Assembly: GCA_963775185.1 (NCBI GenBank)
Contig: CAVZIE010000032.1
Coordinates: forward strand, 124,001 to 188,000
From: JAPSGB01 sp963775185
GTDB taxonomy: Bacteria > Myxococcota_A > Polyangia > Polyangiales > Polyangiaceae
Direction of reading: 5' to 3'
DNA: 64,000 nucleotides
In this document: in pieces, positions 15,934 through 24,314 of the stretch
How positions within the stretch are numbered: position 1 is the first letter of the stretch
Layout of the letters: every line of letters starts with the position of its first letter
Program-made: the position numbers and the translations under genes
The notes under the pieces: model-generated
Told to the model about the DNA's origin: nothing
What the model saw: the letters and a program-made list of their open reading frames with translations, nothing else
Databases searched by the model: none

Positions 15934-17175
15934 ATGCCGGTCGTCAATCCGCTCGCTCGGGAGCTGGTCTTCAAGATCGTCTATTACGGGCCGGGCCTGG
16001 GCGGCAAGACGACCACCCTGCAGCACATCCATTCCGCGACGCGGCCGGAGCACCGCGGCAAGATGGTCAGCCTGGCGACGCCGGTCGATCGCACGCTCTA
16101 CTTCGACTTCCTGCCGATCCGCGTTCCGAACGTGCGCGGCATGAACGTCAGGTTGCAGCTCTTCACCGTTCCCGGGCAGGTCTACTACAACGCGACGCGC
16201 AAGCTGGTCCTGACCGGCGCCGACGGCGTGGTGTTCGTCGCGGACTCGCAGCGCGCGCGCGCCGACGCGAACCTCGAGAGCCTCGACAATCTGGTCGACA
16301 ACCTGGTCGAGCACGGGCGCTCGCTGCCGGACGTGCCGCACGTGCTCTGTTACAACAAGCGAGACCTGGAAGAGATCACTCCGGTGGAGGAGCTGGAGGC
16401 GCGCTTGAACCGCCACGGTGCCCGCAGCTTTTCCACCGTGGCCGCGCGCGGCGAGGGCGTGTTCGAGTCGCTAGAGGCGATCGCGCGCGGCGTGCTCGCG
16501 GAGTTCGAGCGGCGGATACCCGACAAGCGCGAGGAAGCGGTGGCCGCGCTGGCGTTGCCCGAGGGAGGCCTGGCCGAGGCGCTGCGCGAGTCGGCGTCGC
16601 CGCCGACGTCGTCTCCCGTCGCGGCCGACCCGGCCGTCGCCAAGTCCGCGCCGCCGGGCGAAGCGCCCGCGAGCACGCGTCCGGGCACGCCCGCGGCGCG
16701 GGGCGGCGCACGCTCGCCGAGCGGTACGTTCCGCTTCACGGAGCTGTCCGACGAAGAGGAGGACGACGTGTCGCGCATGCTGGTCGCGCCGGCGCGCGCA
16801 GGGGCCGCGCCCGCGGCGGACGCCCTGGCGCAGCCGGCGCCGGGCTTCGCGCCGCTGTTTCCGGCGGCCGAGGGCGCCACGGTTCGCGAGCTCGAGGCAG
16901 CGCTCGCGCGGGGCGAGCACGAGACGGCGGTGCTGCTCGCCGAGCAGCTTGTCGCCCGCACGCTGGCGAGCGCCGCCGTGCTCGGCGGGACGGCGGATGC
17001 GCCGCGCGATCCGTCCACGGTCGCCTTGCTGCTCGGCCTCGACGGCCGGCGCTACCTCGAGTTCCGCGCGCTCGTCCGCGACTGCCGCTCGGGTCGCGCG
17101 GTGGCCGGGATCGAGGCGCTGACGGCGTGGAGCTTCGCGCTCGAAGCGCGTGTCGCCTTGAACCGCTTCGGCTGA
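15934..17175 (+). CDS. MglA-family small GTPase with long C-terminal extension
   Basis: Ras-like GTPase of the MglA branch, which sets polarity and motility in Myxococcus. The G domain (residues about 1-195) has the P-loop GPGLGGKT at 19-26, an SLATPVDRTLYFDFLP stretch, the G3-region TVPGQVYYNATRK, and NKRDL for guanine specificity. MglA itself is about 195 residues; this protein is 413, with an Ala/Pro-rich linker (about 215-290) and a C-terminal helical region that ends EARVALNRFG. The extension may bind partners or localise the protein. No mglB-type roadblock gene is adjacent, so it is a paralogue and not the core polarity switch. It probably acts at the inner face of the membrane or in the cytoplasm. 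Confidence 0.88.
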   Translation: MPVVNPLARELVFKIVYYGPGLGGKTTTLQHIHSATRPEHRGKMVSLATPVDRTLYFDFLPIRVPNVRGMNVRLQLFTVPGQVYYNATRKLVLTGADGVVFVADSQRARADANLESLDNLVDNLVEHGRSLPDVPHVLCYNKRDLEEITPVEELEARLNRHGARSFSTVAARGEGVFESLEAIARGVLAEFERRIPDKREEAVAALALPEGGLAEALRESASPPTSSPVAADPAVAKSAPPGEAPASTRPGTPAARGGARSPSGTFRFTELSDEEEDDVSRMLVAPARAGAAPAADALAQPAPGFAPLFPAAEGATVRELEAALARGEHETAVLLAEQLVARTLASAAVLGGTADAPRDPSTVALLLGLDGRRYLEFRALVRDCRSGRAVAGIEALTAWSFALEARVALNRFG

Positions 17176-17184
17176 GCCCCAGGC

Positions 17185-18753
17185 CTACAGCAGGTCGCTG
17201 ATCTTGCCGATCAGCCCGCGGCCGGAAAATAGCGTTCGCAGCCCCTTCATCAGCAGGTTCTCGGTCTGGCGCGAGTACGGAAACCAGATCGGGTCCTTGC
17301 TCGGCGGACGGATGCGGTCGGTGCTGACGTGGCGCACCTCGCACATGTCGCGCAGCGCGTCCTCGCCGTGGACCCGGCCGAAGCCGCTGTTCTTCGTGCC
17401 GCCGAACGGCGTCTCCGGGCACGCGTAGTTCGTGAGCACGTCGTTGACCAGCACGCTGCCGGCCTCGATGCGCTCGGCGAAATCGCGACCCTTGTCGCGG
17501 TCGGTGGTGAACACGTAGGCGTTCAGGCCGAGGTGCGAGTCGTTGGCGAGCTCGAGCGCGCGCTCATCGGTGTCCACGCGCATGATGGGCACGATCGGGC
17601 CGAAGATCTCCTCGCGCATCACCGTCATGTCGTGGCTGCAGTCGGCGAGTACCGTCGGCTCGAAGAACTGCCCGGAGAGCTTCGAGCGCTTGCCGCCGGC
17701 GCGCAGCGTGGCGCCCTTGCCGAGCGCATCCGCGATGTGCTTTTCCGCGATCTCGATCTGTTTGGGGAAGATGATCGCGCCGACGTCGACGATCCCGGCC
17801 ATGGAGTCGCCCTGGCGCAGCTGCCGGGTGAGCTCGGCGACGCGATCGACCAGGCGGTCGTAGATGTCCCGGTGGGCGTACACGCGCTCGACGGAGATGC
17901 AGACCTGCCCGCTGTTGGTGAAGCCCGCGAAGGTGATGGCCTGGGCGGCGCGCTCGACGTCCGCGTCCGAGCAGACGATCGCCGGCGCCTTGCCGCCGAG
18001 CTCCATCACGCACGGAATCAGCCGCTCCCCGCACGCGGCGGCGACCCGGCGACCGGTGGCGACTCCGCCGGTGAACACCACCTTCTGGACGCCCGCGTCG
18101 ATCAGCGCTTGCCCGGTCTCACCGTAGCCCGTGACGACCTGCAGCAGGTCTTGCGGCAGCCCGGCACGATCCCAGATCTTCTTCGCTTCCAGCGCGATGA
18201 GCGGCGTGACCTCGCTCGGCTTGATCACGACGGCCGACCCGCTGATCAACGCTGCCACCGCGTCGCCGTAGGGGATCACGAGCGGGTAGTTCCACGGCGA
18301 GATGATCCCGATCACCCCGCGCGGCACGTAGTGCAGCACGCTCTTCCTGTGTTTGAGCAGGTGCAGCGGGATCTCGCGCGGAGCCAGGATGCGCGACGCG
18401 TGCTTCGCGTACCACGTGATCAGGTCCGCGAGCGGAAACAGCTCGTGGCCGAGGGCCTCCGGCTTCGGCTTGCCGGTCTCGCGCGCCAGCAGGTCCACGA
18501 GCTCCTCGGCGTGCTCGACCAGCGCGTCGCGGAAGCGCAGCACGCGTTCGGCGCGTTCCGCGGTCGGCATCCGGCACCAGCTCTTCTGCGCGTCGCGGGC
18601 GCGTGCGACGCGCCGACGCACCTCCGCCGCATCGAGCACCGGCGCTTCGCCGATCAGCACGCCGCTCGCGGGCGCGTAGCTCTGGATGTTGCCGGCAGGC
18701 GGCCCGCCGCCATTCGTCGCCCGTCCGGGCTGTGCGCCCGCCAGTGCTCCCAT
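17185..18753 (-). CDS. NAD(P)-dependent aldehyde dehydrogenase
   Basis: Oxidises aldehydes to carboxylic acids. At 522 aa it has the usual family length. Landmarks are ISPWNYPLVIPYGDAVAAL (nucleotide-binding), IKPSEVTPL, the VFTGGVATGR loop, the general-base Glu in VMELGGKAPAIV near residue 250 and the nucleophilic Cys in SGQVCISVERV near 282, followed by EEIFGPIVP and PFGGTKNSGFGR. Sequence style fits the broad-specificity succinate-semialdehyde or fatty-aldehyde groups, but the substrate cannot be assigned. The upstream frame-broken lipoprotein is on the same strand and its apparent tail overlaps this start by 100 bases. It is convergent with the GTPase gene. Confidence 0.93.
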   Translation of the reverse strand: MGALAGAQPGRATNGGGPPAGNIQSYAPASGVLIGEAPVLDAAEVRRRVARARDAQKSWCRMPTAERAERVLRFRDALVEHAEELVDLLARETGKPKPEALGHELFPLADLITWYAKHASRILAPREIPLHLLKHRKSVLHYVPRGVIGIISPWNYPLVIPYGDAVAALISGSAVVIKPSEVTPLIALEAKKIWDRAGLPQDLLQVVTGYGETGQALIDAGVQKVVFTGGVATGRRVAAACGERLIPCVMELGGKAPAIVCSDADVERAAQAITFAGFTNSGQVCISVERVYAHRDIYDRLVDRVAELTRQLRQGDSMAGIVDVGAIIFPKQIEIAEKHIADALGKGATLRAGGKRSKLSGQFFEPTVLADCSHDMTVMREEIFGPIVPIMRVDTDERALELANDSHLGLNAYVFTTDRDKGRDFAERIEAGSVLVNDVLTNYACPETPFGGTKNSGFGRVHGEDALRDMCEVRHVSTDRIRPPSKDPIWFPYSRQTENLLMKGLRTLFSGRGLIGKISDLL

Positions 18754-20487
18754 GTTGCCTCCTCGTCCCCGCGCTGCACGTGTTCGGCCGCGGGAGGGTG
18801 AGGATACGGCCCGGCTTCAGCGGCGCAAGCGGCGGCGGCTATTTCCGGATGCGCAGCCACGCCGCTCGCGGGGCCGCTCACGGAGACCGCGGTGGGGCCG
18901 AGGGCGAGCTTTCCGATCCACGTGCCGTCGAAGCTCCTCGGCGCCGCCACATCGTCGACCATGGCGGCGCCGGTCGCGCCGACGTCGAGCGTGCCCGTGG
19001 ACCAGTCGTTGCCGGACGCATCGCGGGCGCGTTGCCACATCAGCGTGACGCCGCCTCGGCAGAGCGAGGCGACACACAGCTTGTCGCAGCCCGCGAACGC
19101 CTCGTACTGGCCTTGACCGGTGAGGGCGCCGGCGACCGCGTTGCAGTCGGCGATCTGCTCCAGCACGTCGGGAATGCTCTTCGCGTTCGGGTAGGCGGCG
19201 AGGGCGGGTTTCGTGGCGAGCGCCGTAAGCAGGCGCGAAGGCAGCCAGACCAGGCCGGCGCCCAGCAGCACCGTGTCGTTCGCGTCGGCGCTCCACGACA
19301 CCAGGTTCTGTACCGGGAACCCCGCGTCCGCAGGGGCGACGCCGCCGATGCTCTCGAGATCGAGCTCGGCCTTTCCCGGCGACTGCCCGGCGGCGAGCAG
19401 GCGCCCCTTGATCGTGTCCGGCGCGGACAGGTTCGCGATGCCCGCGTTCATCCACGCCTTGACCTGCGAGCGCAGCATCGCCGGCGGGGTCGACACGCCG
19501 AGCGCCGTCGACAACACGCCGTCCCACCCGTAGCTCTGCCGCGTCGTCTGGAACGCGGCGGCCTGGCTCGTGTCCGCGGTGGAGTCCCGCATGGAGTCCA
19601 GTAGTGCGGCGATGTCGTCGGCCGCGCCGCCCAGCATCGCCTGCGCCGTGGGCGTCACGTCGTCGTCGAGGTTCTGCTGCCAGCCATCGGCGTCGAGCCC
19701 GAGCTGCACATCGAGGTCGGTGCTGCCGAGCTGGATGGGTCGGTCGATGACCGGCACGGTCACCTGGTTGAGCTGGCCGGCGGTCAGCTTCTGGACGTCG
19801 ACGCATCCGCCCGCGAAGTGTCCGGCGCGGAGCGTGACGGCGAGCACCGGTCCTACGGGCACGTCCTCGATCTGCGGCACCTGGGATGCCAGCGTCTTGG
19901 CGGTCAGATCGCCGTCCGGCGGCGGCGTGCCGGAGAGCGAGGCGCAGCTCGTCCCGGCGTGCACGCTGGCGACCCAGTAATCGACCGTGCGCTTGCCGGC
20001 GTAGGTCGGTACCGCCTGTACGGTCGCGAAGCCGCTCTCGCTCACGGACACCGCGAGTACGGTGCTCACCGCGCTGCCGACCGATGCGCGCACGCTGAAC
20101 GTCGTGGGGCCGGTCGGAGCGATCAAGCTTGAAATGCGCCGTGCCGTCGGCGGCGGTCCATGTTTCGCTGGCATCGAGCGAAGCGTCGCCGAAGTCTCCG
20201 AGCAGGGCGAGCCGTACATCGTAGACGCCGGGCGGCGAAGCGCGGAGCGCGAGCTCGCGACTCTCCTCGGTCACCAGCGTCAGCGTGTCCGCCGGGTCGA
20301 ACGCGAGCGAGTCCGGCGTCTGCTCGGCGCCGGCACTACCGGCTGCGCCGCCTCCGCCGCCGAGCCCGCCAGAGCCGCTGGCGGAGTCCGTACCAGCGGA
20401 CCCCGAACAGCCCGTGGCGGCCGTCACGGCGAGCGCCATCGCCAGCGCGGCGAAGCGACCCCCCGGGGACAAGAGCGCAAGCGTCAT
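18654..20487 (-). CDS. Large hypothetical lipoprotein, interrupted by a frameshift
   Basis: The N-terminal part (from ATG 20487) has a signal peptide with lipobox VTAATGC and a Gly/Ser/Ala linker, then an Ig-like or beta-sandwich segment (LTLVTEESRELALRASPPG) up to GTAHFKL. At 20121-20130 (the AAGCTTGATC stretch) one extra base throws it out of frame; the other frame continues smoothly with IAPTGPTTFSVRAS and runs to 18654. The C-terminal half is probably a ligand-binding or all-beta domain with paired Cys (CVDVQKL, AGCDKLCVASLC) and ends in a SFDGTWIGKLAL region. The true 3' end is uncertain: the tail past about 18850 is of poor quality and runs into the aldehyde dehydrogenase start. Because both halves read well, sequencing error is as likely as inactivation. 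Family not recognised. Confidence 0.6.
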
Positions 20488-20593
20488 TGAAGGTCCAAGC
20501 TATTACCCCTCAAGCCTAGAGCGTCTCGCCGACAATTCAAGCGCGCTCTTGTCCGGTTTTGTCCCGCGAAGGTCGGCGGGCTATCGTCGGCGG

Positions 20594-22030
20594 GTGCAGT
20601 CCGTACCGCCGCCGTCGGTCAAGATCCTCGTCGTGGACGACGAACCTGGTCTGCGCCAGATGCTCCAGATCCTGTTCCGGCGCGCTGGCTACGACGTCGT
20701 GTGCGCGCCGGGCTACCGGACGGCGCTCGAGGCGGTGACCCGGAGCCCGCAGCCTTTTCCCGTCGTTCTCACCGATCTGGCCATGCCGGACGGATCGGGC
20801 CTCGACGTGCTCGCGGCGGCGAAGCAGCGCAGCGCGTCGACCGAGGTGATCCTGATCACCGCCCACTCCACGGTCGAGAACGCCATCGGCGCCATGCGCT
20901 CGGGCGCCTACGACTTCGTCACCAAGCCCTTCGAGCCGGCCGAGCTCGCCGCGCTCGTCGCCAAGGCCGTCGAGAAGCACGCGATCGTCACCGAGAACCA
21001 GCGCCTGCGCGCGCAGGTCGCCGGGCGCCCGGGCGGCGATCTCGTCGCGCGCAGCACCGCGATGCGCGCCGTCGTCGATCTCGTCGCGCGCATCGCTTCC
21101 ACGCGCACGACCGTGCTCATCACCGGCGAGAGCGGTACCGGCAAGGAGCGCATCGCGCGTAGCATCCACGAACAGTCCGATCGCGCCCAGGGTCCGTTCC
21201 GGGTCGTCAACTGCGGCGCGCTGCCCGAGGCGCTGATGGAGAGCGAGCTGTTCGGGCACGAGAAGGGCGCGTTCACCGGCGCCGCGTCGCGGCACGCCGG
21301 GCTGTTCCGCGACGCCGACGGCGGGACGCTGCTGCTCGACGAGGTCGGCGAGCTGCCGGCGAGCTTGCAGGTGAAGCTGCTGCGCGTGCTGCAGGAGCGC
21401 GCCGTGCGCCCGGTCGGAGCTACGCGCGAGAACGCCGTGGATGTGCGGGTGCTCGCCGCGACGAACCGCGACGTCGAAGCCGACGTCGCGAGCGGCAAGT
21501 TCCGCCAGGATCTGTACTACCGGTTGAACGTGATCCGCGTCGCGATCCCGCCACTATCCGAGCGCCGCGACGACGTTCCGCTCCTCGCCGAGCGCTTCGT
21601 CCGGCGCTTCGCCACGGAGATGGGGAAGGACGTCTCGGGTCTGACCGCCGATGCGTTGCGCGCGCTCGAGCGCTACGGCTTCCCGGGCAACGTCCGCGAG
21701 CTCGAGAACATGCTCGAGCGCGCCGTCGCCCTCGCGGGCGCGCGCACTATCGGGCTCGGCGACCTGCCTGCCGAGGTGAGCGGCGTCTCCGGCGGCACCG
21801 CGCCGTCGCTGGTCGAGCTGCCGCCCGAGGGCTGCAACCTCGACGAGGTCATGAACGAGATCGAGCGCCGCTTGCTGGTCGAGGCGCTGGAGCGGACCGG
21901 CGGCGTGCGCAAGGCCGCCGCCAAGCTGCTCGGCATCAGCTTCCGCTCGCTCAGGTATCGCCTGGCCAAGCAGGCGCTCGACGACGGCGACGACGGCGAC
22001 GACGGCGCCGACAGCGAGCCGGGCACCTAG
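20594..22030 (+). CDS. pilR: PilR-like sigma-54 response regulator
   Basis: NtrC-family activator, 478 aa. The receiver domain (1-120) has the acidic pair DDE at 15-17 and phospho-acceptor Asp61 in LTDLAMP. The AAA+ domain has Walker A GESGTGKE near 177, the sigma-54-contacting GAFTGA near 225, and GGTLLLDEVGELP. A Fis-type helix-turn-helix closes it (LERTGGVRKAAAKLLGISFR, near 435). The GTG at 20594 puts the receiver at the N-terminus; longer in-frame starts run into the opposite lipoprotein gene. It lies directly upstream of three pilin genes, two of which have sigma-54-like promoters, as expected for PilR. The cognate sensor PilS is not in the window. It is transcribed away from the divergent lipoprotein gene, 106 bases upstream. 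Confidence 0.88.
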   Translation: MQSVPPPSVKILVVDDEPGLRQMLQILFRRAGYDVVCAPGYRTALEAVTRSPQPFPVVLTDLAMPDGSGLDVLAAAKQRSASTEVILITAHSTVENAIGAMRSGAYDFVTKPFEPAELAALVAKAVEKHAIVTENQRLRAQVAGRPGGDLVARSTAMRAVVDLVARIASTRTTVLITGESGTGKERIARSIHEQSDRAQGPFRVVNCGALPEALMESELFGHEKGAFTGAASRHAGLFRDADGGTLLLDEVGELPASLQVKLLRVLQERAVRPVGATRENAVDVRVLAATNRDVEADVASGKFRQDLYYRLNVIRVAIPPLSERRDDVPLLAERFVRRFATEMGKDVSGLTADALRALERYGFPGNVRELENMLERAVALAGARTIGLGDLPAEVSGVSGGTAPSLVELPPEGCNLDEVMNEIERRLLVEALERTGGVRKAAAKLLGISFRSLRYRLAKQALDDGDDGDDGADSEPGT

Positions 22031-22103
22031 GATCGGGCCGGCTCGCAAGCGCCGGGCGCCCGTCCAAGTTGCCGCACGCCGCCGCCGGCGATACCATCGA
22101 GTG

Positions 22104-22119
22104 TGGAACGGGGCGTGCA
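22104..22119 (+). promoter_or_regulatory. Candidate sigma-54 (-24/-12) promoter for the first pilin
   Basis: TGGAACG-GGGC-GTGCA matches the consensus TGGCACG-N4-TTGCA at all but two positions, with correct spacing. It lies 28 bases before the ATG at 22148, leaving room for a start site and the weak RBS GCGAGG. PilR is encoded immediately upstream. Confidence 0.6.
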
Positions 22120-22147
22120 TGTACGCCGACCCGGCGAGGTCCATTCG

Positions 22148-22702
22148 ATGACACACGGCAGCATGCGGATACGGCGACTGCGCGGCTTCACGCTCGTGGA
22201 GCTGATGGCCGTGGTGGTGATCGTGAGCATCCTGGCGCTGGCGGGCATCGTCATCATGCGCAAGCACGTCTTCGGCTCGAAGGCAGTGGAAGCGCTCTCG
22301 ATGATCCAGAGCATCCGGGCGGCGCAGGAGCGCTGGCGCAGCGAAAACCAGTCGTATCTCGACGTGTCCGGCACCATCGACAACTGGTACCCGATGGAGG
22401 GCGCGCAGCCGTCGTCGAAGTACTACGGCTGGGGCGACGCCGCGTCGGACATGGGCAAGCGCTGGCGTCTGCTCAACGTGACCGTGCCCGGCAACGTCCA
22501 GTTCGGCTACGCGACGACCGCCGGCAGCGCGTTCACCGCCGTGACGCCGCTGACGGTCAAGGACGCCCCCACGTGGCCGACCGCCAACGGCCCCTGGTAC
22601 GTGATCCAGGCGAAGGGCGACGCCGACGACAACGGCATCTACTCGATGTACGCCGCCTCGAGCTTCAACGGCGAAGTCTACTCCGAGAACCAGGGCGAGT
22701 AG
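22148..22702 (+). CDS. Type IV pilin-like protein 1
   Basis: Class III-type prepilin, 184 aa. The leader ends in RRLRG with cleavage predicted between Gly13 and Phe14, giving mature FTLVELMAVVVIV with Glu at +5, then a hydrophobic helix (to about residue 38). The globular domain contains a DNWYPMEG loop and an Asp-rich GDADDNGIYSMY loop near residue 160, and ends in SENQGE. It is clearly paralogous to the next gene (same length, both with a YYP/WYP loop, a WYV strand and an SEN tail), so the pair arose by tandem duplication. The start at 22148 is preferred to 22103 because a sigma-54-like promoter covers 22104-22119. It may be a minor pilin or an alternative subunit. Confidence 0.85.
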   Translation: MTHGSMRIRRLRGFTLVELMAVVVIVSILALAGIVIMRKHVFGSKAVEALSMIQSIRAAQERWRSENQSYLDVSGTIDNWYPMEGAQPSSKYYGWGDAASDMGKRWRLLNVTVPGNVQFGYATTAGSAFTAVTPLTVKDAPTWPTANGPWYVIQAKGDADDNGIYSMYAASSFNGEVYSENQGE

Positions 22703-22763
22703 CGCTCCGGGCGTCAGCGGCACAGACCGGCGCGGTCGCTCGCGTTGCGGTGGATGTAGGGGA

Positions 22764-22782
22764 TTGTCGGTCCGGCGCGGAA
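22764..22782 (+). repeat. 20-bp dispersed repeat, plus orientation
   Basis: TTGTCGGTCCGGCGCGGAA, one mismatch from the consensus. It sits in the 228-base gap between the first and second pilin genes, which otherwise shows no clear promoter. Confidence 0.75.
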
Positions 22783-22930
22783 CCGAGCACGCAGTGCGCG
22801 GTGACGCTTCTCGTCACCCCCGCCCGGCGCGGTGACAATTTACGTCCATCCGCCGCGATGATCGACGCGCCCCGCGCTACGATCGACCCGCGTTCCGGGA
22901 TCCGGCGCGCTCCACGAACGGAGACCCGCT

Positions 22931-23515
22931 GTGGCACGAATCTCGCTAAAGCCCTGCCCGATGGCACGACGCCGCCTCCGGGCGCATCACCGCGGCTACA
23001 CGCTCGCCGAGTTGCTCGCGGTGGTGGTCATCGTGGGGATCCTCGCGACCCTCGCGACGATCGGCGTGCGCAAGTACATCTTTGCCGCGAAATCCAGCGA
23101 AGCAGTCCACATGATCGGTGCCATCAAGTCAGCGGAGGAATCGTACAAGGACGAGACGTTCATCTACCTGAACGTCTCGACGAACCTCGACTCGTACTAT
23201 CCCACGCAGACGCCCACGGGAAAGACCAAGGTCCAGTGGGGAGGCAGCACAGGCGACCAGCCTGCGCGGTGGCAGCAGCTCGGCGTCAACGCCGGCGCGC
23301 CGGTCCAGTACGGCTACGCCTGCGTCGCCGGCAAGGCCGGCGCCGCGCTCCCCGACCCGGGGCTGGCCAAGAACCCGTACAGCGGGATCACGGCGACGAC
23401 CGACCCCTGGTACGTCGTCAAGGCCGTCGGCGACATGAACGACGACGGCGTGCAGGCGAAGTTCACCAGCTCCAGCTTCTCGACGGAAATCTTCTCGGAG
23501 AACGAGTCCGAATAG
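22931..23515 (+). CDS. Type IV pilin-like protein 2
   Basis: Prepilin of 194 aa. The leader is long and basic, with cleavage predicted between Gly22 and Tyr23, giving mature YTLAELLAVVVIV with Glu at +5. The globular part has a DSYYPTQTPTG loop, paired hydrophobic strands, and near the end a GDMNDDGVQAKF loop that resembles a metal-binding DxNxDG site, then FSENESE. It starts with GTG at 22931, eight bases after a GGAG ribosome-binding site; ATG at 22961 is possible but would shorten the leader. Similarity to the upstream pilin shows local duplication. It is likely a minor or alternative subunit under PilR control, though no sigma-54 site was found directly upstream. Confidence 0.85.
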   Translation: MARISLKPCPMARRRLRAHHRGYTLAELLAVVVIVGILATLATIGVRKYIFAAKSSEAVHMIGAIKSAEESYKDETFIYLNVSTNLDSYYPTQTPTGKTKVQWGGSTGDQPARWQQLGVNAGAPVQYGYACVAGKAGAALPDPGLAKNPYSGITATTDPWYVVKAVGDMNDDGVQAKFTSSSFSTEIFSENESE

Positions 23516-23517
23516 GC

Positions 23518-23533
23518 GGGCACGACTCCTGCA
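23518..23533 (+). promoter_or_regulatory. Candidate sigma-54 (-24/-12) promoter for the major pilin
   Basis: GGGCACG-ACTC-CTGCA matches TGGCACG-N4-TTGCA with two differences and correct spacing. It lies 100 bases upstream of the pilin ATG at 23633, just after the stop of the second pilin gene, so it could give the third pilin its own strong transcript. Confidence 0.6.
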
Positions 23534-23632
23534 ATCAACCTGGCTGACCGCCAGGGAGAACGACAACAAGCACAGTACGGGTGGCTTGCGACGATGGACG
23601 TGTGTCCACCCCGCGTAGAAGGAGAACGGCAA

Positions 23633-24212
23633 ATGGTAACCAAGAAGACAATGAAGCGCGGCTTCACGCTCATCGAGCTCATGATCGTCGTCGCCATCAT
23701 CGGCGTGCTCGCGGCCCTCGCCATCTTCGGCGTCCGCAAGTACATCGCGAACGCGAAGACGGCAGAGGCACGCAACTCCCTCGGTCAGATGGCCAAGGAC
23801 GCATCGGCGGCGTACTCCCGTGAAGGCATGGCGCCTTCCGTGCTCGCGCCCGGCGCCGTCGCGGACGTCAGCAACCAGCTATGCACGACCGCCGTTGCGG
23901 TTCCCTCCACGACCAGCCAACGTTGCTGGCAAGAAGTACCAGTCGGATCCCGGGGACTGGACCACCGGCACTTCGCAGGCCGGTTGGCAGTGCCTGAAGT
24001 TCACCATGACCGACCCGCAGTACTACATCTACAACTACGAGAGCGCCGGCGGCGGCACGGACGGGTCGTCCTTCAAGACGCTGGCGAACGGCGATCTGAA
24101 CGGCGACGGCAACTTCTCGACGTTCTCCCTGAGCGGCAAGGTGCAGGCGGGAACGAAGGGCCTGGAGTGCAACATCGCGCCGAATATCGACGAGAAGGAC
24201 GCCACCGAATAG
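23633..24212 (+). CDS. pilA: Major type IV pilin (PilA-like), one frameshift in the assembly
   Basis: Best match to PilA: leader MVTKKTMKRG with cleavage before Phe11, mature FTLIELMIVVAIIGVLAALA with Glu at +5, preceded by a strong RBS (GAAGGAG, about 8 bases upstream). The N-terminal frame reads well to VAVPSTT; at 23911-23920 a single-base shift is needed, after which the second frame gives AGKKYQSDPGDWTTG, the CLKFTMTDPQYYIYNY stretch typical of deltaproteobacterial PilA, a GDLNGDGNFSTF loop and the stop at 24210-24212. Joined, it is about 193 aa, the normal PilA length. Since both halves are well conserved and this is the likely main pilin, I judge the shift an assembly error. A Cys pair (Cys in QLCTTAV and in GLECNIAP) may close the C-terminal loop. 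Confidence 0.8.
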
Positions 24213-24247
24213 TCCTCGTGACGTGACCGGCCTTGCCGGTCGATCGG

Positions 24248-24288
24248 GACGGGCCCTGCGACACCAGTCGCGGGGCCCGTGTCGTTTT
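24248..24288 (+). terminator. Rho-independent terminator after pilA
   Basis: A strong GC hairpin, with arms around ACGGGCCCTGCGAC and GTCGCGGGGCCCGT and an ACCA loop, is followed by TTTT at 24285-24288. It lies 36 bases after the pilin stop and serves the convergent pair pilin/glycosyltransferase. Confidence 0.75.
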
Positions 24289-24314
24289 GGTGCGAAGCGC
24301 CGCGTTGGAGCTGT

